The position numbers were made by a program, and so were the translations under genes. DNA of 64,000 nucleotides, taken from Chitinophaga eiseniae. Its GTDB lineage: Bacteria; Bacteroidota; Bacteroidia; Chitinophagales; Chitinophagaceae. Where the stretch lies: contig NZ_FUWZ01000003.1 of NCBI RefSeq assembly GCF_900167135.1, forward strand, positions 186,001 to 250,000, given 5' to 3'. The notes below the pieces were generated by a model that ran no database searches, was not told where the DNA came from, and saw only the letters and a list, made by a program, of their open reading frames with translations. Positions 35,060 to 42,857 of this stretch are shown here, piece after piece; within the stretch, counting starts at the first letter, position 1, and each line of letters opens with the position of its first letter.

Positions 35060-35586
35060 GGGAACACGGAATTACTGATTCCTCAAAGATACACATAGAT
35101 GCCATTCGGTTTACCTTCCAGCAGGCCGAGGTGAAGCTGAAAGAGATACTGTCTACAACTGATGAACTGGCGAAGCGATTCACACAGTTGACAGTATTCC
35201 TTGTGGCGACATCAACTGCGCTTGCCGGATATACATTCTCCCAGTACCTTACCAGCAGCCTTTTGTTCCCTGCCGCTGCTGCTACCTTATCATACTCCCT
35301 TGCTGTACTGGTATGGGCTGCCAGCAATCTGACATTCAAGCAATATCATACCTTGGGTTCTGAACCGGCGCTACTTTTTCACCCAGCTTTCTTTACTGCA
35401 GGCATCCCAGCTGCTGACCAAGTAAAAAACATGTACCTGTCAGAGCTGGAGAACTACCAGCGGCGCATTGTATTTAACCGAGAAAAGAATGTTGCCCGTT
35501 CCAGGCGGTATAAACAATGTCTAATACTGGCCCTCTGCATCCCCGGCGTGATGATCATCGCTTACTTTCTTTGTCCTCTTCCGTAG
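35053..35586 (+). CDS. Membrane protein with helical cytoplasmic N-terminus
   Basis: 177 residues. A soluble helix (IDAIRFTFQQAEVKLKEIL) is followed by two TM helices (about 46-90), a polar linker and a C-terminal TM (about 158-175). The plan is like small membrane effectors (PycTM/SLATT-type) but no family is claimed. It is the only plus-strand gene in this block, divergent from an XRE regulator, suggesting expression in the lysogen and a possible superinfection-exclusion role. Confidence 0.6.
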   Translation: MPWEHGITDSSKIHIDAIRFTFQQAEVKLKEILSTTDELAKRFTQLTVFLVATSTALAGYTFSQYLTSSLLFPAAAATLSYSLAVLVWAASNLTFKQYHTLGSEPALLFHPAFFTAGIPAADQVKNMYLSELENYQRRIVFNREKNVARSRRYKQCLILALCIPGVMIIAYFLCPLP

Positions 35587-35704
35587 TTGGATTGCCAGTC
35601 TTTATCTCCAGGGGACTTGTGTCCACTACAGGAGGTGGGTCCGGAATCGGCGGAGGAGGTGGCGGCACAGGATCAATACCGGCCTTGAAGTAAAATTTTT
35701 CCAT
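35555..35704 (-). CDS. 49-residue proline-rich peptide
   Basis: ATG at 35702-35704. MEKFYFKAGIDPVPPPPPIP is followed by a short acidic tail and TGA at 35555. Tiny MEKFYF...PPPP proteins are common in Bacteroidota genomes (recalled). It overlaps the 3' end of the plus-strand membrane gene by 32 bp. Confidence 0.45.
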   Translation of the reverse strand: MEKFYFKAGIDPVPPPPPPIPDPPPVVDTSPLEIKTGNPTTEEDKESKR

Positions 35705-35710
35705 CTGCTG

Positions 35711-36160
35711 CTATTTTGAGTATTCTATCTTAACCGGCTGAGTGGATTCTACAAAGCGCACGATATCATCAAAGGCATTGCGGCGCAAATCCGCTTTGCT
35801 TCTGTACTCTACGTCCATCCATTGGGAGTCGTGGGTGAATCCCCCCATATTAAGCCCCATGCCGCTATTTGCAGATCCTGTGAACACAACTTCCGAGCCA
35901 TCTACCCGCACATTGATACGATAATCAATAAATTTAATGTGTTTAGGCTCTGTTGTTACGGTGCCCAATTCCCGGTCTTTTGCCTTGATTACATACCCTT
36001 CATTTAGAAGAGACTTGGCAAGGAATGTGTATAAGGAGTCGCCGGAAATATTATAGTTCACAATTATGCGTTTAGCGCCCTTAAACGGTGCATCTCTCTT
36101 TTCTTGAGCGAATAAGCTAAAAGGGCAAGCCATAAATAAAAACAGTACAATTCTTTTCAT
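35711..36160 (-). CDS. Exported protein of the lysogeny region
   Basis: 149 residues with a clean signal peptide (MKRIVLFLFMACPFSLFAQ) and a small alpha/beta domain. Similar in layout to the DUF4468-like protein encoded 1 bp upstream. Probably periplasmic and a lysogenic-conversion factor; the function is not recognised. Confidence 0.65.
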   Translation of the reverse strand: MKRIVLFLFMACPFSLFAQEKRDAPFKGAKRIIVNYNISGDSLYTFLAKSLLNEGYVIKAKDRELGTVTTEPKHIKFIDYRINVRVDGSEVVFTGSANSGMGLNMGGFTHDSQWMDVEYRSKADLRRNAFDDIVRFVESTQPVKIEYSK

Positions 36161-36161
36161 A

Positions 36162-36692
36162 TTACCAATTTTGGGGTGTAGTACTCAGTGCTTTCTTTAT
36201 TCCAGAAATATATTCTTGCATAACGTCATTTATTAACGGAGACCTCTTTTCTGTAGTTTTTTTATTGAACATTATTTGCTCAAGCCCTTGATAGGATAAG
36301 TAAGAATTAACAGGATGTACGAAGTCAGATATTTCAAACCTATATCTTCCATCCTTGACCATTATTGTTGTAGTTGCTATAAATTCAATGTAAGACACAA
36401 TAATTCCATTGCCTTTGGGCGTAGTTGTGAACATTCCTCTAACTACCAGCTTGCCCAAATCCTTATCATCGAGCTTCACTACATCTTTAAAGTTTGGGAA
36501 AACAGTTGACAAGTGGCTCTTTGCCCTATTATACAGATCATCCTTTTTAACACCGTCTACCGAGTCGACGCCTGAGTAAAAAATAAGGCCCCCAAGCGTC
36601 GGGAGCGCTCCAAGATTTCCATCCGCCTCAGTTTGGGCTATTACTGTCCTGGTAGATATTAGCATGAAAATAAAAAGTAAAATTCTTTTCAT
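36162..36692 (-). CDS. Exported DUF4468-like protein
   Basis: 176 residues from the ATG at 36692, giving a proper signal peptide (MKRILLFIFMLISTRTVIAQ); the in-frame extension to 36839 is rejected. The mature part (YNRAKSHLSTVF, LGKLVVRGMF, VSYIEFIATTTIMVKDGRYRFEISDF) fits DUF4468, a beta-rich domain of secreted Bacteroidota proteins. It forms a pair with the next exported gene. Confidence 0.7.
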   Translation of the reverse strand: MKRILLFIFMLISTRTVIAQTEADGNLGALPTLGGLIFYSGVDSVDGVKKDDLYNRAKSHLSTVFPNFKDVVKLDDKDLGKLVVRGMFTTTPKGNGIIVSYIEFIATTTIMVKDGRYRFEISDFVHPVNSYLSYQGLEQIMFNKKTTEKRSPLINDVMQEYISGIKKALSTTPQNW

Positions 36693-37134
36693 AGTGGATT
36701 TAAATATTTGTAAATGATAGTTTTTCACTTTGTTAACGCATACTCGATAACAATGGCTTAACAGTTGTTTACGAAATTGCATTTCTGCTGAATAGCTCTC
36801 TAAGGGTAATTTTACGACATGAAAATCAAAACCCACCAAAACAGAACCTATGTCGCATTTGTACTACGCAGATACCCGGCGCACCGGCAGTATAACTTCA
36901 GTCCACGTTACACATTTACCGAAAATTTTTTGCTCAACTCAAAAACCTATTTATTATGCGAACCTCGTAAATTCCGCCGCGAACTTACTTTCCCTGTTCT
37001 CCCTTAACCGCTAAAAAAGTGCAGAATGCAACCTAAGAAACAACAGACAAAGCAAGGGATCAAAAAACCGCCGACCAAAACAAGTAACCAAAGAACAATT
37101 CAAAACACTAAACCTACTGACTCGGTTACACCTA
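36693..37134. other. 442-bp region without a supported gene
   Basis: AT-rich between the exported-protein genes and the repressor-like gene. Short plus-strand frames (36819-37007, 37026-37208) have no protein-like features. No clear promoter, repeat or terminator was found. Confidence 0.5.
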
Positions 37135-37530
37135 TTATTTCTTCTGAGGAAGCCAAGAATCAAAACCTTCTAACTTTTGCCTTCCTCTGTCAACAATTTC
37201 AGCCTTAATTTGCTCAGCAGTTTCCCCTGTTAGCTTCGCCATGCGAATAGCGTAATCTTCCGCCATGGCTAATAATAATGCTGAATATGTATTTAATGGA
37301 TCGCCTGGGGCCGGCCTTCCGGCCTCCGCGATTTCATCTGAAAATGCCGCCTTTACTTTATCTATGTGATCTTGGGTTACCTTGCCAGACTTCCCCGTTA
37401 GGGTGTTGAAATAATCTTCGTTATACTCAAGCCTATCGGCAATTTCTTTGTTTTTAATCCTCTTCCCCCTTTTTAACGACGCCTCTCTAATTGATTTTAT
37501 CAAAAAATCAAACTCCTTTTTATAATCCAT
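37135..37530 (-). CDS. Phage repressor-like HTH protein
   Basis: 131 residues. The HTH is in RIKNKEIADRLEYNEDYFNTLTG, followed by a helical C-terminal part (YSALLLAMAEDYAIRMAKLTG). It diverges from the early plus-strand genes across a 182-bp control region, the normal place of a lysogeny repressor. Confidence 0.7.
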   Translation of the reverse strand: MDYKKEFDFLIKSIREASLKRGKRIKNKEIADRLEYNEDYFNTLTGKSGKVTQDHIDKVKAAFSDEIAEAGRPAPGDPLNTYSALLLAMAEDYAIRMAKLTGETAEQIKAEIVDRGRQKLEGFDSWLPQKK

Positions 37531-37712
37531 TTAATAAATATTATCGATAATTGAACAATATCGAAATCTCACCAAATACAACCTTTTCTCTTGTTTTCTA
37601 AGTTTTTCTAACCTAATATTGTATTGTCAACGGCGGCAAAGCTACGGCATCGCAACCAGATAATGACGCGTGAAGATACTGAAAATGTAATACGTATAAA
37701 TACGGTTTCAAA
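37531..37712. promoter_or_regulatory. Divergent control region between repressor and early genes
   Basis: Contains a near-palindrome CGATAATTG/CAATATCG at about 37544-37564 next to the repressor start, and a plausible early plus promoter: TTG at 37591-37593, 20 nt, TAATATTG at 37614-37621 (one mismatch to TAnnTTTG). The early leader is about 85 nt. Confidence 0.5.
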
Positions 37713-37946
37713 ATGAGATTGATAGGTACAGAAAAAGCTAAAGAGATCAGGGCAGTGTTGAGGGGGGAAAATGTGAAAGGAATCTGCTCTGATCTATATA
37801 AGCAAGGAATAATAACCTCCCCTCGGGATCAGACGGTATGGGAAGTGCTCCGGGGGGATAGCCGTAAGATAGACACGTTAGAAGCAGTTGTGAAAGAGGC
37901 CCGGAGACTGAAAGCGGAAAGAGCCGCACGAATCGCAAAAATTTAA
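37713..37946 (+). CDS. Small early DNA-binding-like protein (Cro position)
   Basis: 77 residues, helical and basic (TEKAKEIRAVLRGENVKGIC ... LEAVVKEARRLKAERAARI). First gene of the early operon opposite the repressor, so a Cro-like role is possible. No clear HTH signature. Confidence 0.55.
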   Translation: MRLIGTEKAKEIRAVLRGENVKGICSDLYKQGIITSPRDQTVWEVLRGDSRKIDTLEAVVKEARRLKAERAARIAKI

Positions 37947-37968
37947 TCACCCACTTTAATCCAACACC

Positions 37969-38328
37969 ATGAAACAGACTTTCAACAGCCTGCAGGCGGA
38001 GCTTTGCCCACAAGTATGGCTTTTCACCGAATCAGAAGGTATCGTAATAGCGGTTCTGACCCTGTGCGGTGGACGTCCGGAAGAGGTACCATATTATATG
38101 GAGTCCGGCGCTGAAGAGTGGATGGAAAAAGAGGTGGTTAACCAGCTGCGCGCCGGTGGCCGGTACTACCCAGCTGATATGGACGATGCCCGGGTCAAAC
38201 TGTCCGACTTCGCTATCGACCTGGACGGCCTGGAAGATGCGGACGACCTGAACCTGCCGGAGCTGGCAGCAGCTGTACGCGAAGTGCTGGCAACCGAATC
38301 TGATTACTCACCTGCCCGTAGGGCGTAA
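37969..38328 (+). CDS. Hypothetical early protein
   Basis: 119 residues, acidic (DMDDARVKLSDFAIDLDGLEDADDL). Not recognised; early operon, 22 bp after the previous gene. Confidence 0.6.
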   Translation: MKQTFNSLQAELCPQVWLFTESEGIVIAVLTLCGGRPEEVPYYMESGAEEWMEKEVVNQLRAGGRYYPADMDDARVKLSDFAIDLDGLEDADDLNLPELAAAVREVLATESDYSPARRA

Positions 38329-38340
38329 CCTATACCAGTT

Positions 38341-38658
38341 ATGAAAACGAACAACAATATCAACGTGGTTGGCTTCTCTGCCTCTGAAGACGGCGACCTA
38401 TTCATAGCGTGGGATCTCGGCGAAGTTCCACAGCCGTACGAAGAAATGCCTGTCGGCGAAGTACAGGAGGCAATGATGCAGGCCGGTATTATAGAGGACT
38501 ACAACCAAGAAATGGTGCTCCTTAGATACCGAAACCCGTGGATGGGCTATACCGGTGAATGGGTTGGTTTTCACGACTACTTGCGGCGCCGGCTCGATAA
38601 CGACAAAAATTTCTGCCTTAAACTCCTTTCCACTAAATATCAAAACGCAAAATCATGA
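38341..38658 (+). CDS. Hypothetical early protein
   Basis: 105 residues, soluble (GFSASEDGDLFIAWDLGE...). Not recognised; overlaps the next small gene by 4 bp. Confidence 0.58.
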   Translation: MKTNNNINVVGFSASEDGDLFIAWDLGEVPQPYEEMPVGEVQEAMMQAGIIEDYNQEMVLLRYRNPWMGYTGEWVGFHDYLRRRLDNDKNFCLKLLSTKYQNAKS

Positions 38659-38822
38659 AACCTTTATACCAAACTCCCACCGGATTCACTGTAATGGTCG
38701 CCAATCTGGTTGTATGGTTCACATTAGCCATCATCCACAAGGATGCCAACTACGCTCTTCTCGGCATCATGACCAATAGCGTGATTGCTGCACTACATTT
38801 CTTAATCTCCAAAAAAGCATAA
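38655..38822 (+). CDS. 55-residue two-TM protein
   Basis: ATG at 38655 overlaps the previous stop (ATGA). Two hydrophobic segments are joined by HKDANYAL, and the frame ends in ISKKA with TAA at 38820. The coupling and good membrane plan support a real small gene. Confidence 0.55.
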   Translation: MKPLYQTPTGFTVMVANLVVWFTLAIIHKDANYALLGIMTNSVIAALHFLISKKA

Positions 38823-38824
38823 TC

Positions 38825-39067
38825 ATGACACTCCTTCAGATCCGCCAGCTGCTGGTTAATGCAGCCGACCAGATGTACCTGGCTCACCAGTTTCAGGAAG
38901 CCGCGTTCTCTGCCCATGAAAACGACTTTGAGTCTTTCGAGGACTACGCAAAACACCTTGACTACAACGTATTTATGTGCGAACAGTCAAAAGCGGCAGC
39001 CGATAAGCTCATGGAACAGGCCAACGCTGCGAACCTGGCACTTACTGCTAAAAAGCTCGCAGCATGA
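38825..39067 (+). CDS. Hypothetical helical early protein
   Basis: 80 residues, all helical (MTLLQIRQLLVNAADQMYLA ... KAAADKLMEQANAANLALTAKK). Not recognised; 4-bp overlap with the next gene. Confidence 0.58.
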   Translation: MTLLQIRQLLVNAADQMYLAHQFQEAAFSAHENDFESFEDYAKHLDYNVFMCEQSKAAADKLMEQANAANLALTAKKLAA

Positions 39068-39255
39068 TACTGGGCGTCCTCATATTAGCAGGTGCTTTTG
39101 TATGCGTGTTCTCAACCTATTTACTAACTCGTTTCTTCCTCCGTATAAACCATGATGAATTTAACAGAACACCTTCAGGAGCTACCGGTGCAGGTGGCAA
39201 TAATAATAGCGATAGCGCTTCTGTATGCCCTCCTGAGACCGAAGGAAAACATTGA
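39064..39255 (+). CDS. Small single-TM protein
   Basis: 63 residues: an N-terminal TM (ILGVLILAGAFVCVFSTYLL) then a Gly/Asn/Ser-rich tail. The tail overlaps the next frame for 104 bp, so its C-terminal part may be of little importance. Confidence 0.45.
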   Translation: MILGVLILAGAFVCVFSTYLLTRFFLRINHDEFNRTPSGATGAGGNNNSDSASVCPPETEGKH

Positions 39256-39316
39256 CGGAGAAGACCGCTATAAGGACCGGACCAGCTTCCGGAAACTTGG
39301 CAGGGGTGATTCATAA
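39152..39316 (+). CDS. 54-residue single-TM protein
   Basis: ATG at 39152 (second ATG 39155). The product has an amphipathic start, a TM (VQVAIIIAIALLYALL) and a charged tail (RPKENIDGEDRYKDRTSFRK). It overlaps the preceding gene in another frame and looks more protein-like there than its neighbour. Confidence 0.5.
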   Translation: MMNLTEHLQELPVQVAIIIAIALLYALLRPKENIDGEDRYKDRTSFRKLGRGDS

Positions 39317-39424
39317 CGACGCCAACGAAGAAGCGACAGAATACAGGCTAAGAGACGGCGGGTTGTTTTCACCTCCTGCCCTTCTTTTAAAACTCGATTT
39401 ATTAACCTTTAACTATATACGAAA

Positions 39425-39811
39425 ATGTCCACAGTAACAATCATTGCCGGCATTCCTTGCAAACCTTTTGACCGTCAAAAAGCAGAATCCGGTGCCCCAG
39501 TAATCTCCCGGAACGCCCTTCGGTTGGTTGACTTCTATTTTTTCAATACGCATGATGATCAACCGCTATACGGTCAGCTCCAAGGCGATTATTGCCCACG
39601 CCGTTATACGGAAACAGGGAAGTACTTTACTGACGGCTCCGACAGCGAATACGACCTGTTCATTATGCCCACCACCACGACCATGTATTGCAGTGTGTAC
39701 CTGGAAGATGGTCGTTTCATCACTGGTAATACGCTTTACGAAACACGAGAACAAGCTGAATCCGACTTAGTTGACGGTTCATGGGTTGGCGAGGTAAAAT
39801 TTAACATCTAA
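39425..39811 (+). CDS. Hypothetical early protein
   Basis: 128 residues, beta-rich (LFIMPTTTTMYCSVYLEDGR). No family recognised. Last protein gene before the noncoding tract. Confidence 0.6.
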   Translation: MSTVTIIAGIPCKPFDRQKAESGAPVISRNALRLVDFYFFNTHDDQPLYGQLQGDYCPRRYTETGKYFTDGSDSEYDLFIMPTTTTMYCSVYLEDGRFITGNTLYETREQAESDLVDGSWVGEVKFNI

Positions 39812-39874
39812 TACAACCTTTTTCATAACGTGGATTGACACGCGGCCGGTATCCACCGGCGGCATTTAAAACGA

Positions 39875-39888
39875 AGTTCTTTGAATTG
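39875..39888 (+). promoter_or_regulatory. boxA-like antitermination motif
   Basis: AGTTCTTTGAATTG resembles boxA (NusB/S10 site, TGYTCTTTAACA in E. coli) and the GTTCTTTGA motif of Bacteroidota rRNA leaders. Near the start of the long noncoding tract it would help the polymerase transcribe a highly structured, untranslated RNA. Confidence 0.4.
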
Positions 39889-40254
39889 AAAATATTGGCA
39901 ACATAGGCGTAGCACCCATTACAGGATTCGCTTTCAGGCCCCTTTCATGACCTTTTCAGGTGTATTGATCGCTGATGAGGCTATGGACCGCCGGAACAGT
40001 CGCGAATAATGCGCCCAGGGTTGGCAAATGGTTACTGTTGCCGAAACGACCGGGAAGGGTATTTCCTTCTGTTTTTACGTGAGGATAGACTGTTCGATCC
40101 AGTTCCCGGTAGCTGAGTTTTTGCCATGTTTTCTGCGGAGTGTGCTTGTACATCAAGCCGATATCTACCGCCTCTGATAAACTTGGTACCCACCCCTTCG
40201 CTATTTAGGGAAGGACACGGCGCTGAATGAAACGTGGTGGTGGGTAGTAATGGC

Positions 40255-40326
40255 CTCCATGTTGGACGAAGGGTTAAGTCGCCAAGGCTACGGCAGGAGA
40301 TATCGGTTCGATACCGGTACATGGAG
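40255..40326 (+). ncRNA. tRNA-like domain 1 (72 nt, defective anticodon arm)
   Basis: An 8-bp acceptor-like stem CTCCATGT/ACATGGAG is abutted by a full T arm, ATCGG-TTCGATA-CCGGT (40302-40318). A D-arm-like GGAC/GTC with a GG-containing loop precedes it. Aligning by tRNA numbering puts UACGG in the anticodon loop, but the flanking CAAGG and AGGAG cannot pair. No CCA is encoded. It is a tRNA mimic or decayed tRNA rather than a standard one. Confidence 0.5.
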
Positions 40327-40516
40327 CAAGGTTACAGATAGAAAAGTACCCATTTGAAGCCCAGTAAGATGATTTAGGCGGCCGCCACTGGGCACACGGA
40401 AAAGAGCTTGTCGGGTGGCTACCCGAGCGAGCCGGCGACTACCGGCAATTAATAAAATCATTTGAACAGCAGCCGGCTACCCAGAGGAAGGTGCAGACAA
40501 GAAAACGCCGGCAAAC

Positions 40517-40618
40517 GATCAGGTGGCGGAATGGTAGACGCGGGGAAACAGAGGTGTGTAGGATATAATCGAAACCGTGACACCCTTTTTGCAGGTTCGA
40601 ATCCTGACCTGATCACCA
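40517..40618 (+). ncRNA. tRNA-like domain 2 (Leu-type body, replaced anticodon arm)
   Basis: Acceptor GATCAGG/CCTGATC (40517-40523, 40608-40614) is followed by ACCA. The D arm GCGGAATGGTAGACGC is typical of class II tRNA-Leu. The T arm is GCAGG-TTCGAAT-CCTGA, with one mismatch. In place of an anticodon arm and variable arm there are 48 nt with a GGTGT/ACACC hairpin and a T run, and no 5-bp/7-nt anticodon loop. Decoding is therefore unlikely. Confidence 0.55.
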
Positions 40619-41094
40619 GTGGGTGCCAAGAATCGACCCTTGATCGCTGATTCGCGGCACGGCCCCGATGTTTTGGAGAACGGCGTCCTGCCTGAGTGGA
40701 GCCAAATTATCAATCAGGAAAACTCTAAACACATGAGTGAGTTAATCGTCGCCTATTTATTGATGCTGGCCGCCAGTGGTACAAGAAGGATGCCTCTCAT
40801 ACCAGACCGGCAGACCTACTAAAGGAGAAGACGCCCTGCCTAAGTGTACGTCAGCATTTATAGTTTGAATTGTGAACACATGGACGGATTTAACCTCTTA
40901 GGCAGCTTTAAGCCGGGGCTGCGGGCAGAATGCGGGTAAGAGGTAACGAAAAATAGAGACATGAAATAGCGAAACAGGGCCACAACACATTCCGTTCTTA
41001 AACTTCCTGAAACATACCCGTACTGGCCCGCGGGATTTTATAACAGACAGGCCGGGTGGTCGTCGCGGTCACCCGGTTACTTTAAACGCACAAC

Positions 41095-41196
41095 ATGCAC
41101 ACTCTTTACAGAAACATACGCACATGGGGCGGGGCTATCCGCTGGACGATCTACATAACTGTCGTGATAGCCGCTTACCTGGTGTTCAAAAAATAA
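41095..41196 (+). CDS. 33-residue membrane peptide
   Basis: ATG at 41095. A basic N-terminus (MHTLYRNIRTWGGAIRW), one TM (TIYITVVIAAYLVF) and KK-stop. It follows the hairpin at 41052-41076. Tiny but protein-like. Confidence 0.45.
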   Translation: MHTLYRNIRTWGGAIRWTIYITVVIAAYLVFKK

Positions 41197-41222
41197 ATCA
41201 CTAAACAATAAATACAATTAAA

Positions 41223-41527
41223 ATGGCAACACAAAAATTATTTGAAAAAGACAAATTCTACATCATCAGAGCTGATAAGGCTGGAATGTTCATGGGTAAA
41301 ATTGATTTCGTGAACGGCTCACAAATAGGCGTTAGATCTCTTCGCAGGTTATACTATTGGAAAGGTGCACTTGATGCTACACAACTAGCCAAATGTGGTG
41401 TATCACAACCTAAATCATGCAAATTTTCTGAACAGCTAGATGACACTGATCTGAGTGTAATAAACAACCTTATTGAGTTTCATCCAATGACAGATGATGC
41501 GATTAAATCAATAAACAGCGTACCAGC

Positions 41528-41540
<13 letters not shown>
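41223..41540 (+). CDS. DUF6948-like protein
   Basis: 105 residues. The pattern YIIRADKAGMFMGKIDFVNG, RSLRRLYYWKGALDATQLA and a C-terminal DDAIKSINSVPAWKN fits DUF6948 proteins of Bacteroidota phages. Function unknown. It overlaps the Gly-repeat gene by 13 bp. Confidence 0.65.
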
Positions 41541-42328
<788 letters not shown>

Positions 42329-42398
42329 GTAACTCCACAATAAAAAGCCCGCTGCGGGAACAGCAGGCATAAGTAAAACAAAACTCAATTACAAAACT

Positions 42399-42854
42399 AT
42401 GGGAAAAAATCAAAACGAAGAAAAAGAAACGAGCGTAGCTCTGAAACCGTCTGGCCCATTAAGCCTGCAGGTATTTGACATGTCAATGGCAAACCTGCCA
42501 GATCTGGACAAGGCAGATGTCGTACCATTTGATTTGATGGCTGACTACTGGGAGCCAGAAAACACCGGGGAGGCGAAAAATGTCTACTTCGATTCAATCA
42601 AACCATCCATTTTTCCGGACTTCAACGACCCTAGCATTCAGGTAGAAGTTGATTGCGCTTTTTTCTATGAAAAGTCAAACGGCACTCTGAAGCCATGGAG
42701 GAACGCAAGCAAAAGGCTTGTATCCCTACTGGAAGCGCTCAACCTTGCACCGGGTTCAGTCATTCGTCTGGAATACCTCGGCAAGAAGAAAAACAAAAAG
42801 AACTCGTTCCAGAGCGCGCAATGGTCTGTCAAACCACTCATCATCAAACAATAA
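42399..42854 (+). CDS. Recombination-associated hypothetical protein
   Basis: 151 residues. MANLPDLDKADVVPFDLMADYWEP then a beta-rich core (FPDFNDPSIQVEVDCAFFYE ... PGSVIRLEYLGKKKNKKNS). It directly precedes a PD-(D/E)XK-like exonuclease and may be its partner, such as a single-strand DNA-binding factor. Inference by context. Confidence 0.55.
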   Translation: MGKNQNEEKETSVALKPSGPLSLQVFDMSMANLPDLDKADVVPFDLMADYWEPENTGEAKNVYFDSIKPSIFPDFNDPSIQVEVDCAFFYEKSNGTLKPWRNASKRLVSLLEALNLAPGSVIRLEYLGKKKNKKNSFQSAQWSVKPLIIKQ

Positions 42855-42857
42855 GTC

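Larger units (their letters stand above)
39812..41094 (+). ncRNA. Candidate large ornate phage RNA with tRNA-like domains
   Basis: A 1.28-kb tract with no convincing gene but many perfect or near-perfect stems. Examples: GCCGGT/ACCGGC (39845-39860); a three-way junction closed by TACCCACC/GGTGGGTA (40187-40194, 40239-40246) holding CCTTC/GAAGG and CACG/CGTG; GCCCAGT/ACTGGGC (about 40359-40392); TCGGGT/ACCCGA (about 40411-40426); nested GTGCC/GGCAC and GAATC/GATTC (about 40623-40660); CTGCCTAAG/CTTAGGCAG (40836-40844, 40897-40905); CCGGGTG/CACCCGG (41052-41076). Two tRNA-like domains lie inside. Size, phage setting and tRNA association fit the GOLLD/ROOL type of giant RNAs; ends and identity are not determined. 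No canonical promoter was found. Confidence 0.55.

Noticed and set aside
37026-37208. 60-codon plus-strand frame
   Set aside because: Low-complexity Lys/Thr/Gln content, and it runs into the convergent repressor gene. No supporting features.
39990-40040. Hammerhead-like CTGATGA ... GGAAC string
   Set aside because: The GAAA core is not matched and no stem I/III pairing was found, so a self-cleaving ribozyme is not supported.
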